Shown: positions 38,270 through 47,577 of the stretch, piece by piece
How positions within the stretch are numbered: the stretch's first letter is position 1
Layout: the number at the start of each line of letters is the position of its first letter
From: Phycisphaerales bacterium
GTDB taxonomy: Bacteria; Planctomycetota; Phycisphaerae; UBA1845
Direction of reading: 5' to 3'
NCBI GenBank assembly: GCA_020852275.1
Contig: JADZBE010000006.1
Coordinates: forward strand, 1 to 64,000
Length of the DNA stretch: 64,000 bases
Notes under the pieces: generated by a model
Seen by the model: only the letters and a program-made list of their open reading frames with translations
What the model was told of the DNA's origin: nothing
Databases searched by the model: none
Made by a program: the position numbers and the translations under genes

Positions 38270-39193
38270 ATGAACATCCTCATCACCGGATCGAGCGGAC
38301 AGATCGGCACGAACCTCGCCCTTGCGCTGCTCGATCGCGGGCATCGCGTGATGGGCATCGACAAGCGCCCCAACACCTGGACGCCGCGCATCGAGACGCT
38401 CCTGCTCGATCTCACCGCCGACGTGGAAGGCCTCTGGCCCGAGGGTCCGTTTGACGCCGTCGTGCACCTCGCCGCCAACGCCAAGGTGTTTGAGCTGGTC
38501 GAGCATCCGCGCCGGGCGCTGGACAACGTGCTGATGCTGTTCAACGTGCTGGATTACTGCCGGCGGGAGCGCTGCCCGATCATCTTTGGCAGCTCGCGCG
38601 AGGTGTACGGCGACATCCACCAGCACGTCACGGACGAGGACTCAGCGGATTTTGTCGTGGCGGAAAGCCCGTACAGCGCGAGCAAGATTTCCGGCGAGGC
38701 GTTCATCTACTCCTATGCGCAATGCTACGAGCTGCCGTACCTGGTCTTTCGGTTCAGCAATGTGTACGGGCGCTACGACAACGATCTTGCGCGGATGGAG
38801 CGCGTCACACCGCTGTTCCTGAAGCGCATCGCCGCGGGCGAGCCGATCGTGGTGTTCGGGCGGGAAAAGGTGTTCGACTTCACCTACGTTGACGACTGCG
38901 TGGAGGGCATTCTCGCGGGGATCGAGGCGCTGTGCGGCCGTCGCGTGTCGATGCAGACGATCAACCTTGCGTGCGGGCAGGGGTCCACGCTGGTGGATCT
39001 CGTGAACATCCTGGCGCTGGCGCTGGGCAAGCCCGCCTCCGTCACCTACGAACCCGCTCGCGTCGGCGAAGTGACGCGGTACGTGGCCGATATCAGCAAG
39101 GCGCGCGAGCTGCTGGGCTACGCGCCGAAGTTTCCCCTGACCGCGGGGCTGCCGCGCTACGTGGAATGGTCGCGGCAGACCGGCGCGATATAA
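38270..39193 (+). CDS. NAD-dependent epimerase/dehydratase
   Basis: 307 residues, extended SDR: ILITGSSGQIGTNLALALLDRGH (dinucleotide site), HLAANAK, IFGSSREVYG, YSASKISGEAFIYSYA (catalytic Tyr-x3-Lys), RFSNVYGRYDND and DFTYVDDCVEGI. It acts on a nucleotide sugar. Position after hldE-gmhA suggests a heptose or LPS sugar, but the sequence is closer to general UDP-glucose-epimerase relatives than to HldD, so I do not call it hldD. It is 47 bases after gmhA. Confidence 0.9.
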   Translation: MNILITGSSGQIGTNLALALLDRGHRVMGIDKRPNTWTPRIETLLLDLTADVEGLWPEGPFDAVVHLAANAKVFELVEHPRRALDNVLMLFNVLDYCRRERCPIIFGSSREVYGDIHQHVTDEDSADFVVAESPYSASKISGEAFIYSYAQCYELPYLVFRFSNVYGRYDNDLARMERVTPLFLKRIAAGEPIVVFGREKVFDFTYVDDCVEGILAGIEALCGRRVSMQTINLACGQGSTLVDLVNILALALGKPASVTYEPARVGEVTRYVADISKARELLGYAPKFPLTAGLPRYVEWSRQTGAI

Positions 39194-39347
39194 GCGGCAT
39201 CCCATGCCCGAGCCGCGGGGCTTCAGCCCGCGCGAACCTCCGCGCGGGGCAAACCGCGAGCCCCGAGGAATGCGCCATGGCGTGCCGCCCACATGCGGAG
39301 ATGGAATGCGGGCGCCTTTTCCTTCAGAAGGCGAATCGGGCTTGGAC

Positions 39348-39377
39348 TTGACGACGGACGTCGGCATTTGATATACT
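39348..39377 (+). promoter_or_regulatory. Promoter of the trp operon
   Basis: TTGACG (39348-39353), 18-base spacer, TATACT (39372-39377). It predicts a transcript starting near 39384, about 85 bases before the leader peptide. No Trp operator palindrome was recognised at the -10 region. Confidence 0.75.
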
Positions 39378-39469
39378 GCACTCTGTGCCGCGTGGGACTT
39401 CTGTGCGGCAGTCCGTCCGGGTTCCAGTCGAAACGAACTGAGAGCCGGCGGAGTTTCTTGGGTGGTGCA

Positions 39470-39544
39470 ATGAGTTTTACCGGACACGCGCATCGTTTGG
39501 GTTGGTGGTGGTCCTGCTCGGGCGGGCGGGGACTGTGCGCGTAG
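39470..39544 (+). CDS. trpL: Trp operon leader peptide
   Basis: A 24-codon frame, MSFTGHAHRLGWWWSCSGGR and four more residues, with three tandem Trp codons at 39503-39511. It ends in TAG 30 bases before an attenuator hairpin. GGGTGG lies just upstream of ATG 39470. When charged tRNA-Trp is scarce the ribosome should stall on the three Trp codons and let transcription go on into trpE. Found by its content, not by length. Confidence 0.88.
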   Translation: MSFTGHAHRLGWWWSCSGGRGLCA

Positions 39545-39608
39545 CCAAAGCGTGCCGGAATTGGAAACCCTGACCCGTCGCAAATGGTGCGACGGGTTTT
39601 TTGTTTTT
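39486..39608 (+). terminator. Trp attenuator (pause, antiterminator and terminator segments)
   Basis: Terminator: CCCGTCGCA (39574-39582), loop AATGG, TGCGACGGG (39588-39596), then TTTTTTGTTTTT. Segment TGCGCGT (39536-39542) can pair with ACGCGCA (39486-39492) in front of the Trp codons, or, with one bulged T, with CGTCGCA (39576-39582) of the terminator. Segment 1 would be covered by a ribosome stalled at 39503-39511, so the classic 1:2/3:4 versus 2:3 switch is possible. Confidence 0.85.
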
Positions 39609-39619
39609 ATGGGCGGCGG

Positions 39620-41218
39620 ATGAACGAGACGACGGAAACGGTGCGGTTCCTGGCGATTCAGCGCACGCTTTCCGGGGCGGCCGACGCACAATGTCTTTTC
39701 GCGGCGCTTGCGGACCACGGACGCGCGCGGGGGACGGTGTTGCTGCAATCGTCGGACAACATCCCCAAGTATGGGGAGCGCAGCCTGGCCGCCGTGGGCT
39801 CCAGCCTGATGCTCACGGGGCGGGAGGAAACGGTGCGGCTGGTGGCGCTGGACGGGCGGGGGCGATGCCTGCTGCCTGTACTCGAGCAGCGGCTTGCGAG
39901 TGTGGTCTCCAATCTGCAGCGAGCGGCGGATGCCGGCGGCGCGCCGATGCTCACGGGTCGAATCAGCCCCGATCTTCGGTCGGTGAGCGGGCGGGAGCGC
40001 CCGTTTCGCCGCAACGCGATGGACGTGATTCGTGCGCTGGCGTTCTGCTCTTCCCCGGAAGAGAACGCCATCGTGCCCAGTCATGGTTTGTTCGGCGCGT
40101 TCGGTTACACATTCGTCCACCAATATGAATCGTTCGAGCGCAACCCCAGGGACGCGCTCGGCGACTGGGACTATTGCTTCTTTCTGGCAACGCGGATGTT
40201 CATCATCGACCACGCCGCGGGATCGACGCACGTGGTCTCCAGTGTCCCCTTGGTGCCGGGCGTGGACCTGGCGCCGCTGCGGGTCGAGGCGGAGGAGGAT
40301 GTGCGGCGGATGGCGGCGCTCGCCGGGCCGGCGTCAACGGTGACTCGCGGCGCGTGGAGCGCCGGGGCGTTTCAATCCGACACGTCTCGAGACACGTACC
40401 TCGCCAACGTGGAAGCCATTCAGCGCGACATCCACGCGGGGCGCGCGTTTCAGGTGGTGTATGGGCGCACGCTCTCCGCAGATTTCACCGGATCGCCCTT
40501 CGATGTGTATGGCAGGCTCAGCGAAGTCAATCCGTCGCCGTACATGTTCTATTTCAACGACGGGGATGGCGTGCTTCTGGCGGCCTCGCCGGAGATGGCC
40601 GTCCGCGTCAGCCCTGAGCCGGCGGGCCGGCGTGTCGAATTGCGTCCCATTGCCGGCACGAAGCCGCGTGGACGTCGCAACGGAGCGGTCCATCCGTTGA
40701 CGGATGCGAAGTATGAGACGGCGCTGAAGATCGATCCGAAAGAGCTGGCCGAGCACACGATGCTGGTCGATCTGGCGCGCAACGACCTGTCCAGCATCTG
40801 CAAGCCCGGGACCACGCAGGTCGATGAGCCTTTTGTGGTCGAGAAGTATTCCCATGTGCAGCACCTGGTGAGCAACGTCAGCGGGATTCTGGCCGACCAT
40901 CTTGATGCGCTGCACGCGTATCTGGGCACGATGAACATGGGGACGGTGACCGGTGCGCCGAAGCTCGAGGCCATGAAGATGATCAACAGACTGGAGGCCT
41001 CCAGCCGCGGGTATTTCGCCGGGGGCGTGGGTTATGTTTTCCCCGACGGGCGCATGGATACGGCCCTGGTGATCCGGGCGATCCGCTTCAAGCACAACAA
41101 GGCGCATATCCGCGCCGCGGCCGGCATTGTGGCGGACAGCATCCCGCAAACCGAGTGGGCGGAGACGGAGAGCAAGGCTGCGGCATCGCTGCGGGTGTTG
41201 AGAGGAGACCCGGCTTGA
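39620..41218 (+). CDS. trpE: Anthranilate synthase component I
   Basis: 532 residues. Converts chorismate to anthranilate with TrpG. The N-terminal LLQSSDNIPKYGERSL region corresponds to the LLES tryptophan-feedback site of the enterobacterial type; the C-terminal catalytic part shows GRAFQVVYGR, NPSPYMFYF, SPEMAVRV, PIAGTKPRGR, ELAEHTMLVDLARNDL and TGAPKLEAMK. The N-terminal half resembles the proteobacterial long form. ATG 39620 lies 11 bases after the attenuator T-tract with GGGCGGC as ribosome site. trpG starts three bases after its stop. Confidence 0.96.
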   Translation: MNETTETVRFLAIQRTLSGAADAQCLFAALADHGRARGTVLLQSSDNIPKYGERSLAAVGSSLMLTGREETVRLVALDGRGRCLLPVLEQRLASVVSNLQRAADAGGAPMLTGRISPDLRSVSGRERPFRRNAMDVIRALAFCSSPEENAIVPSHGLFGAFGYTFVHQYESFERNPRDALGDWDYCFFLATRMFIIDHAAGSTHVVSSVPLVPGVDLAPLRVEAEEDVRRMAALAGPASTVTRGAWSAGAFQSDTSRDTYLANVEAIQRDIHAGRAFQVVYGRTLSADFTGSPFDVYGRLSEVNPSPYMFYFNDGDGVLLAASPEMAVRVSPEPAGRRVELRPIAGTKPRGRRNGAVHPLTDAKYETALKIDPKELAEHTMLVDLARNDLSSICKPGTTQVDEPFVVEKYSHVQHLVSNVSGILADHLDALHAYLGTMNMGTVTGAPKLEAMKMINRLEASSRGYFAGGVGYVFPDGRMDTALVIRAIRFKHNKAHIRAAAGIVADSIPQTEWAETESKAAASLRVLRGDPA

Positions 41219-41221
41219 ACC

Positions 41222-41815
41222 ATGCGGACGCCAGGCTCACCCATTTTGTTCATTGATAACGAGGATTCCTTTGTTTACAACCTCGTGGACGCCTGCCGGG
41301 GCTTCGGGCTCGAGGTGGATGTATTCCGCTGCGACTGGCCCGTGGCGGAGGCCATGCAGCACATACGTCAGCGCGGACCGCGATTGCTGGTGCTCTCGCC
41401 GGGGCCTTGCGGGCCGCGCGATGCGCGACTGTGCATGCAACTTCTGGCGTGCGCCCCTGAGGCATTGCCGGTCTTTGGCGTGTGCCTGGGGCATCAGTGC
41501 ATTGTGGAGCACTTCGGCGGTCGCGTGGAGGCGACGGGGAAGCCCGCGCACGGCAAAGCGGCGCCTGTTCGTCACAATGGCGGATTACTGTGGCGCGGGA
41601 TTGAGAACCCCTTTCAGGCGGGGCGGTATCATTCGCTGGCGGCGTCTGTCGTGCCGGATGTATTGGAAGTGACGGCGTGGCTGGAAGACATGCCCATGGC
41701 GGTTCAACACAGAAGCCGACCCATCGTCGGAGTGCAGTTCCATCCTGAGAGCATTCTGACTCCGGCGGGAAATCAACTGCTGGGCAATGTGCTTGAAACA
41801 CTGGGAGTGGTGTGA
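41222..41815 (+). CDS. trpG: Anthranilate synthase component II (glutamine amidotransferase)
   Basis: 197 residues of a class I glutamine amidotransferase: ILFIDNEDSFVYNLVDACRG, LSPGPCGPRDA, the nucleophile loop FGVCLGHQCIVEHFGG (Cys), and VGVQFHPESILTP (His and Glu of the triad). It supplies ammonia to TrpE. The residue pattern is of a free-standing TrpG, not fused to TrpD as in enterobacteria. It could also serve PabB if that enzyme exists elsewhere. Confidence 0.95.
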   Translation: MRTPGSPILFIDNEDSFVYNLVDACRGFGLEVDVFRCDWPVAEAMQHIRQRGPRLLVLSPGPCGPRDARLCMQLLACAPEALPVFGVCLGHQCIVEHFGGRVEATGKPAHGKAAPVRHNGGLLWRGIENPFQAGRYHSLAASVVPDVLEVTAWLEDMPMAVQHRSRPIVGVQFHPESILTPAGNQLLGNVLETLGVV

Positions 41816-41902
41816 CCTTGTGTCGGTCATGTTCGCCGGCGCCGGGACCGTTCAGGAAGAAGGGCAGACAATTGCCCGCAGGTGAGGGACTTGGCTGCTG
41901 CA

Positions 41903-42943
41903 ATGGATGAAACATTGGATCATCTGATTACAACGCTGGAGCGAGGGCACATCCTCCCCATCGCCGATGCCGCGCGCGCCATGATCGCCATTGCGGATGG
42001 GCAGGCCGGCACGCCGACCATCGTGCGCTTCCTGCGCGCCTACAATCGTCGTCCTCCCGTCGTGCACGAAATATCGGCGTTTGTGGACGTACTGCGCGAA
42101 AGAATGATCTCCGTGCAGGCGCCCGCGCCCAACACGATCTGCAACTGCGGCACGGGCGGGGATGGACGCGGCACGATCAATGTTTCGACGATCGCCGCTT
42201 TCGTAATCGCGGCCGCGGGCGTGCCCGTTGCCAAGCATGGCAACCGTTCCGTGTCGAGCTCATGCGGAAGCACGGACTGCTTGGCGCGCATGGGCGTGGC
42301 CGTCAGCCGCGAACCTCAAGGCGCGCGAAGCCTTCTGGAAGAGCACCAATTGTGTTTCCTGAATGCTCCGGATTTTCACCCGGCCCTGCGCCATGTTTCC
42401 GCGGCGCGGAGCGAGCTGGCGGCCAGGGGCGAGAGGAGCATCTTTAATCTATTAGGACCGGTTCTCAATCCGGCCTCGGTCACGCGCCAGACCATGGGCA
42501 TATTTCATGCGGACATGCTCCTGACGATTGCGCAGGTGCTGGTGCAGAGCGGCACACAAAGAGCGTATGTTGTGCACGGGGACGGCTACGATGAGCTCAG
42601 TGTCACCGGCGCGTCGCGCATCGCGCGCATAAGCGGGGGCGGCATTTCGCTGCAATCCATCGTTCCAGAGGACTTCCGTCTTCGCCGGGCGGATCCGGCG
42701 GAGATTGCCGGAGGTGATGCCGCGACCAATGCCCGTCTGGCGGAAGGCATATTGCGCGGAAGCCAGGACGGGGCGATGGCGGACGTCGTTCTGCTAAACG
42801 CGGCGGCGGGCATCAGCGCGGGCGCCGTGAACGACGTGGATATTCAAGACGCGCTGGAAGTGGCGAGGGGTGCTTTGGCATCGGGGCGAGCATACAGGAA
42901 ACTCGAGGATATGAGAAAGGCGGCGCCGGCGCATGTTGCATGA
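41903..42943 (+). CDS. trpD: Anthranilate phosphoribosyltransferase
   Basis: 346 residues. Signatures are NTICNCGTGGDGRGTINVSTIAAFVIAAAGVPVAKHGNRSVSSSCGSTDCLARMGV (PRPP and anthranilate sites) and NLLGPVLNPA. It couples anthranilate to PRPP. The start is uncertain: the frame opens at GTG 41882 beside GGTGAGGG, and ATG 41903 fits the family; TTG 41891 is a third option. The end overlaps trpC by 11 bases. The gap to trpG is about 87 bases, the longest inside the operon's first half. Confidence 0.95.
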   Translation: MDETLDHLITTLERGHILPIADAARAMIAIADGQAGTPTIVRFLRAYNRRPPVVHEISAFVDVLRERMISVQAPAPNTICNCGTGGDGRGTINVSTIAAFVIAAAGVPVAKHGNRSVSSSCGSTDCLARMGVAVSREPQGARSLLEEHQLCFLNAPDFHPALRHVSAARSELAARGERSIFNLLGPVLNPASVTRQTMGIFHADMLLTIAQVLVQSGTQRAYVVHGDGYDELSVTGASRIARISGGGISLQSIVPEDFRLRRADPAEIAGGDAATNARLAEGILRGSQDGAMADVVLLNAAAGISAGAVNDVDIQDALEVARGALASGRAYRKLEDMRKAAPAHVA

Positions 42944-43721
42944 GATCCTCGCTCACAAGCGCCGCGAGATTCAGCGACTGGGCATGGCGGATTTTCCTGA
43001 GCCGCCGCTGAGCCGGCGCGATTTCCGCGAGGCCATTTCCCGTCCATTCTTGTCCTTCATTGCCGAGGTCAAGCGCCGCTCGCCTTCCGCCGGCGTGCTC
43101 GCCGGCTCAGTGAATCCTGCGGCGGTGGCGCTGAAGTACGTGGAAGGGGGAGCGGCCGCCATTTCGGTCCTGACGGACGCCGCGTATTTTGGAGGCGCTC
43201 TTGAGGATCTGGAAGCGGTGGCGCGGGTCGTGGGCGTTCCTCTTCTGTGCAAGGACTTTATCCTTGATGAGCGCCAGGTGCGCCGGGCGAGGGCAGCCGG
43301 GGCGGATGCGTGCTTGCTTATTGCGGCTGCATTGACCGAGGATGAACTGCGAGGGCTGATGGAGCATTGTCGGCGATATGACATGTGTCCGCTTGTGGAA
43401 GTGCATAACGAGCACGAATTGGAATTTGCGGTGCAGTGCGGCGCGAATGTGATCGGCATTAACAACCGCAACTTGACCTCGATGCGAATCGACTTGAGCA
43501 CCGTGCAGCGACTGGCCCCGCGGGTTCCGGACTCCTGTGTGCTGGTGGCGGAATCCGGCTACACATGCGCGGAGGAAATAGCGCAGTTGCCGCCGCGCGT
43601 GAATGCGGTATTGGTGGGGACGGCGCTGATGCGGCAGGCTGATCCGGCGGCAACTTTGGCAGAGTGGGGGCGGATGACCCGCAGCGTGAGAGAAGCAGAC
43701 GGAAGGATCCCCGCGCCATGA
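42933..43721 (+). CDS. trpC: Indole-3-glycerol-phosphate synthase
   Basis: 262 residues, a TIM barrel with [15 protein letters not shown] (Glu and Lys active residues), [24 protein letters not shown] (catalytic Lys), [30 protein letters not shown], and [12 protein letters not shown]. It closes the indole ring. There is no fused TrpF domain, unlike the enterobacterial TrpC-F protein. It overlaps trpD and its stop overlaps the trpB start (ATGA). Confidence 0.95.
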   Translation: MLHEILAHKRREIQRLGMADFPEPPLSRRDFREAISRPFLSFIAEVKRRSPSAGVLAGSVNPAAVALKYVEGGAAAISVLTDAAYFGGALEDLEAVARVVGVPLLCKDFILDERQVRRARAAGADACLLIAAALTEDELRGLMEHCRRYDMCPLVEVHNEHELEFAVQCGANVIGINNRNLTSMRIDLSTVQRLAPRVPDSCVLVAESGYTCAEEIAQLPPRVNAVLVGTALMRQADPAATLAEWGRMTRSVREADGRIPAP

Positions 43722-44926
43722 GGATGCATGACGCGTCAGACTTCGAGCGCGGGGTGGGGCGATTTGGCGGGCAATACGTGCCCGAGCCGCTGGTGGCGCC
43801 GCTGACGGAGATTCGGCGCGCCTTTCTTCGATTCCGCAATGACGCGGGATTCCATGAGAAACTCGAGCATCTTCTGCGGCATTACGCAGGCCGCCCGACG
43901 CCCCTGTATTTTTCGCCCAAGCTCTCGGCGCGCACCGGCTGCCGCATTTATCTCAAACGTGAGGACTTGCTGCATTTGGGCGCGCATAAGACCAACAACA
44001 CGCTTGGTCAGGGTTTGCTTGCCCACATGATGGGCAAGAGGCGACTCATCGCGGAAACCGGCGCGGGGCAGCACGGTGTCGCCACGGCCATGGCGGGGGC
44101 GCTCTTCGGCATTCCCACGGAGATTTTCATGGGGGCCGTGGATATCGAGCGCCAGGCGATGAACGTCTTCCGCATGAAGCTGATGGGCGCGACCGTTCAT
44201 CCCGTCACCAGCGGCAGCGCCACGCTCAAGGACGCGATCAACGAGGCGCTGCGCGACTGGATCGCGCGGGCGGAGGACACCTATTATTTGTTCGGCACCG
44301 CCGCGGGACCGGAGCCGTTTCCGGAAATGGTCACGCACTTTCAATCCGTGATCGGGCGCGAGGCGCGAACGCAGATATTGGAAGCGGAAGGGCGACTGCC
44401 GCATACGGTGGTCGCGTGCGTCGGTGGGGGAAGCAATGCCATTGGCGCATTCCATGCGTTCCTCGACGACGCCGACGTGCAACTCATCGGGGCCGAGGCC
44501 GGAGGCGACGGCACAAAGCATGGCGCGTCGCTTTCCGCGGGATTGCCAGGCGTCTTTCATGGCATGCACTCATACTTTTTACAGGACAAGGACGGACAGA
44601 TTGCGGAGGCGCACAGCATCGCGGCGGGTTTGGATTATCCCGGCGTGGGTCCGCTGCACAGCGAACTGCACCAATCAGGTCGAGCGAGATATTTCCCCGT
44701 GCGCGATTCAGAGGCGTTGGAGGCGTTTCACCTCCTCGCCCGGGAGGATGGCATTCTGCCGGCGTTGGAATCCGCCCATGCAATTGCGCTGACTTTGCAG
44801 ATGGGGAAGGAATTGCCGAGCAACGCCATCGTGCTCGTCAATCTTTCGGGCAGGGGAGATAAGGACTTGCATACCGTGCTGGAGTGGAAAGGCGACAGGG
44901 TCGGCGTCATGCCGATTCAGAAGTGA
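43718..44926 (+). CDS. trpB: Tryptophan synthase beta chain
   Basis: 402 residues of the normal TrpB1 type: [45 protein letters not shown] (PLP lysine), [12 protein letters not shown], and [17 protein letters not shown]. It joins indole and serine to tryptophan with PLP. ATG 43718 overlaps the trpC stop and has GGAAGGA ten bases upstream; the frame is open upstream inside trpC. In most operons trpA follows at once, but here an unrelated gene lies between. Confidence 0.96.
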   Translation: MRMHDASDFERGVGRFGGQYVPEPLVAPLTEIRRAFLRFRNDAGFHEKLEHLLRHYAGRPTPLYFSPKLSARTGCRIYLKREDLLHLGAHKTNNTLGQGLLAHMMGKRRLIAETGAGQHGVATAMAGALFGIPTEIFMGAVDIERQAMNVFRMKLMGATVHPVTSGSATLKDAINEALRDWIARAEDTYYLFGTAAGPEPFPEMVTHFQSVIGREARTQILEAEGRLPHTVVACVGGGSNAIGAFHAFLDDADVQLIGAEAGGDGTKHGASLSAGLPGVFHGMHSYFLQDKDGQIAEAHSIAAGLDYPGVGPLHSELHQSGRARYFPVRDSEALEAFHLLAREDGILPALESAHAIALTLQMGKELPSNAIVLVNLSGRGDKDLHTVLEWKGDRVGVMPIQK

Positions 44927-44951
44927 ACGACACGGGTGTGGGGGCTCACGC

Positions 44952-45587
44952 ATGACGATTCAGCATGACTCCACAGCAGCCGCTTGTGGTTTGAATGAAT
45001 TGCATTCGACGGATCCGGAAATTCACATCCGTCGATCCAGACGGCGCCGCATTCTGCTCGTTGTGGCGGCGTTGTTGGCCGCACTGGTTACATATATTCT
45101 CATTCCAGGGAGAATGCACCGGGAGTCCCAAGGCTGGGTCTGCGACATTTCATATCGGAAGTACGGCTGCAGATTTTGTTTGAGTCATGTTGACGAGCTG
45201 CGCGGACCTTCCGGCAGCGTGGTCATTCCGCAGCTTTTGAATTCGGGAGATCGCGGGCGCGACGTTTATCTTGCCACGCCAGTGGGGACCTTTTTTTCGA
45301 TTCCGTCCTGGGGACAGTGGCATATCTGGCACAGTGATTTTCAGATCACAGAGATCGCAGATTCGGTTTCGCCTTCGGAGCTTGCCCAGGGCTATTACCA
45401 TTTGGAACTGGTCGAGGCGTTTTCCGATGGCTGGGCCAGGAAGTCGGATACGCCCAGCGACTGGTGCATGATGTCGTTCTCGGATACCCGAGGTTTGTGG
45501 TGGGTGTCACCGGAGCAAGCGAATCATTTTGGTCGAATCGTCCTGGACGCCGGCATGGCGACGGCCCCGGAGGAGGACGCGCCATGA
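44952..45587 (+). CDS. Unknown membrane-anchored protein between trpB and trpA
   Basis: 211 residues. After a polar N-terminus comes RRSRRRRILLVVAALLAALVTYILIPG, a single membrane helix with a positive cytoplasmic flank, then an outside domain of about 150 residues rich in Trp (WVCDISYRKYGCRFCLSH, SIPSWGQWHIWHSDF, WCMMSFSDTRGLWWVS). It resembles nothing I know. Its stop overlaps the trpA ATG (ATGA), so it is translated as part of the operon. With nine Trp residues it is unusually Trp-rich for a trp operon gene. Confidence 0.75.
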   Translation: MTIQHDSTAAACGLNELHSTDPEIHIRRSRRRRILLVVAALLAALVTYILIPGRMHRESQGWVCDISYRKYGCRFCLSHVDELRGPSGSVVIPQLLNSGDRGRDVYLATPVGTFFSIPSWGQWHIWHSDFQITEIADSVSPSELAQGYYHLELVEAFSDGWARKSDTPSDWCMMSFSDTRGLWWVSPEQANHFGRIVLDAGMATAPEEDAP

Positions 45588-46390
45588 ATCGTTTTGTGAC
45601 GCTGCTTCAGCCGAGTCAACGGCGCGGGGCGTTCATGCCTTTCTTCATGCTCGGCGATCCGACGCCGGCGCGGAGCCTGGAGCTGATTCGCGCGGCGCTG
45701 GATGAAGGCGCCGATGCGCTGGAGCTGGGCATTCCGTTTTCGGATCCGATCGCCGACGGGAAGGTGATCCAGGCATCCGCGCAGCGCGCAGCCCGCGCCG
45801 GCGCGGATGTTCGAGTGTGCCTCGACCTGGTCGCGGAGATTCGCAGGTTCAGCGACGCGCCGCTCGGGCTGCTGGTGTATTACAACCTGATTCACCGCCG
45901 GGGCGTGGAGGCGTTCTGCCAGGACGCGGCGGCGGCGGGAGCGGATGCGCTGCTGGCGGCGGATGTGCCGTTTGATCGCGCGGGCGAGCTGCCGGCGGCG
46001 ATGGAGGCGAACGGGCTGGGGAGCGTGTACTTGTGCAGCCAGAACACGCCGGATGACCGCGCGGCGCGCATCCTGCAAGCCTCAACGGCCTTCACCTATG
46101 CGGTCGGAGTGATGGGAACGACGGGCGCGCGAGAGGATCTGGCGCCGGCCACGCGCGAGTTTGTCCTGCGACTTCGACGGCTGTCGCCGCGGCCTTTTGT
46201 GGTGGGTTTCGGCGTGAGCCGCCCGGAACATGCGGTGGAAATCCTGCGACTCGGGGCGGATGGGGTGATCGTCGGCAGCGCGCTGATCCGCATGATCGAG
46301 CGTCACGGCGAGGATCATGCCGCCGCGATGCGCGACATCCGCGCGTTTGTCGGCGCGGTCAAGAGCGCGAGGACAGCGTGTCAGGATTGA
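45584..46390 (+). CDS. trpA: Tryptophan synthase alpha chain
   Basis: 268 residues. Motifs are FMPFFMLGDPTPARSLELI, DALELGIPFSDPIADG (catalytic Glu and Asp), VCLDLVAEIR, LLVYYNLIHRRGVEAFCQDA, and VGFGVSRPEHAVEIL...GVIVGSALIRMI. It cleaves indole-glycerol phosphate and passes indole to TrpB. ATG 45584 overlaps the stop of the preceding unknown gene. The DAHP synthase start lies about 105 bases after its stop. Confidence 0.96.
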   Translation: MNRFVTLLQPSQRRGAFMPFFMLGDPTPARSLELIRAALDEGADALELGIPFSDPIADGKVIQASAQRAARAGADVRVCLDLVAEIRRFSDAPLGLLVYYNLIHRRGVEAFCQDAAAAGADALLAADVPFDRAGELPAAMEANGLGSVYLCSQNTPDDRAARILQASTAFTYAVGVMGTTGAREDLAPATREFVLRLRRLSPRPFVVGFGVSRPEHAVEILRLGADGVIVGSALIRMIERHGEDHAAAMRDIRAFVGAVKSARTACQD

Positions 46391-46495
46391 GACGGCGGAT
46401 TGGACGGACGGTCCACGCGCCGCGATGAGAACGACGAGGAGGCGCACATCACTCGCCCTGCAATCGGCGCGGGGAACGAGAGGGGGTCTTTGACC

Positions 46496-47506
46496 ATGCT
46501 GGTAGTCATGAACGTGGGCGCGACGGCGGAGCAGATCGAGGCCGTCGCGCGCGCCATCCGCGAGCTGGGGTTCACCCCGCATGCCATGCCCGGCGCGCAG
46601 CGGACGGCCGTGTGCGTGACGGGCAACAAGGGTCCGGTTCACCGCGACGCGCTGGCGCAACTGCCGGGCGTGTCGGAAGTGATTTCGGTCTCCAAGCCGT
46701 ACAAGCTCGTCTCGCGCGAGGCGCAGCCGGAATCGACGGTGGTGGCGGTGAACGGTCACGCGATCGGCGGGACGGCGATCCAGTTCATCGCCGGCCCGTG
46801 CAGCGTGGAGTCGGAGGACCGCATGTTCGGCATCGCCGAGCGGCTGGTGGCAATGAACATCCCTTTCCTGCGCGCGGGCGCGTACAAGCCGCGGACCAGC
46901 CCGTACGCGTTTCAGGGCCTCGAAAAGGAAGGCCTGCGTATCCTCGACCGCGTGCGCGAGCGCTTCGGGCTGCGGATCGTGACGGAGGTGCTGTCCGAAG
47001 AGACGGTCGACGAAGTCACCGCCGCGGCGGACGTCCTGCAGATCGGCGCGCGCAACATGCAGAACTTCGCGCTGCTCAAGAAAGTCGCGCGCTGCACCAA
47101 GCCCGTGCTCCTGAAGCGCGGTGCGTCGGCGACAGTGGAGGAGTGGCTCATGGCCGCGGAGTACCTGCTCTCCGGCGGCAACCGGCAGGTGATCCTCTGC
47201 GAGCGCGGCATCCGCACGTTCTCGGATCACACGCGGAACACGCTGGACGTCAGCGCGATCGCCGTGGTGAAGTCGCTGTCGCATCTGCCGGTCGTGGCCG
47301 ATCCTTCACATGCCGCGGGCCGGCGGGAGTTCGTCGCGCCGCTGGGCAAGGCGGCGGTGGCGGCGGGGGCGGACGGCTTGATCATCGAGGCGCACGTGGA
47401 CCCCAACTCCGCGTGGAGCGACGGCGCGCAGACCCTGGGGATGGACGAGCTGGAGCGGCTCGTGGAGGACGTTCGCCGGTACGACGCGGCCTTTCGGCGG
47501 ACGTAA
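46496..47506 (+). CDS. aroF: 3-deoxy-7-phosphoheptulonate synthase (type I-beta)
   Basis: 336 residues: an N-terminal ferredoxin-like regulatory domain (LVVMNVGATAEQIEAVARAIRELGFTPH) followed by the KDO8P-synthase-like barrel (IQFIAGPCSVESED, FLRAGAYKPRTSPYAFQGL, QIGARNMQNFALLK, VLLKRGASATVEEWL, ADPSHAAGRREFV). It starts the shikimate pathway from PEP and erythrose 4-phosphate. This N-domain type is feedback-regulated by aromatic amino acids in other bacteria. GAGAGGGGG lies about nine bases before ATG 46496. It is probably read through from the trp operon. Confidence 0.95.
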   Translation: MLVVMNVGATAEQIEAVARAIRELGFTPHAMPGAQRTAVCVTGNKGPVHRDALAQLPGVSEVISVSKPYKLVSREAQPESTVVAVNGHAIGGTAIQFIAGPCSVESEDRMFGIAERLVAMNIPFLRAGAYKPRTSPYAFQGLEKEGLRILDRVRERFGLRIVTEVLSEETVDEVTAAADVLQIGARNMQNFALLKKVARCTKPVLLKRGASATVEEWLMAAEYLLSGGNRQVILCERGIRTFSDHTRNTLDVSAIAVVKSLSHLPVVADPSHAAGRREFVAPLGKAAVAAGADGLIIEAHVDPNSAWSDGAQTLGMDELERLVEDVRRYDAAFRRT

Positions 47507-47577
47507 AGGGCGCATGGCCGGATCAGGAAGATGATGCCGACCGATGCCGTTGGCGACCGGGAAGCAACGCAGAGCGT

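Noticed and set aside
38270-39193. ADP-heptose epimerase hldD
   Set aside because: Context after hldE-gmhA suggests it, but the sequence looks like a general sugar-nucleotide epimerase; the specific name is not supported.
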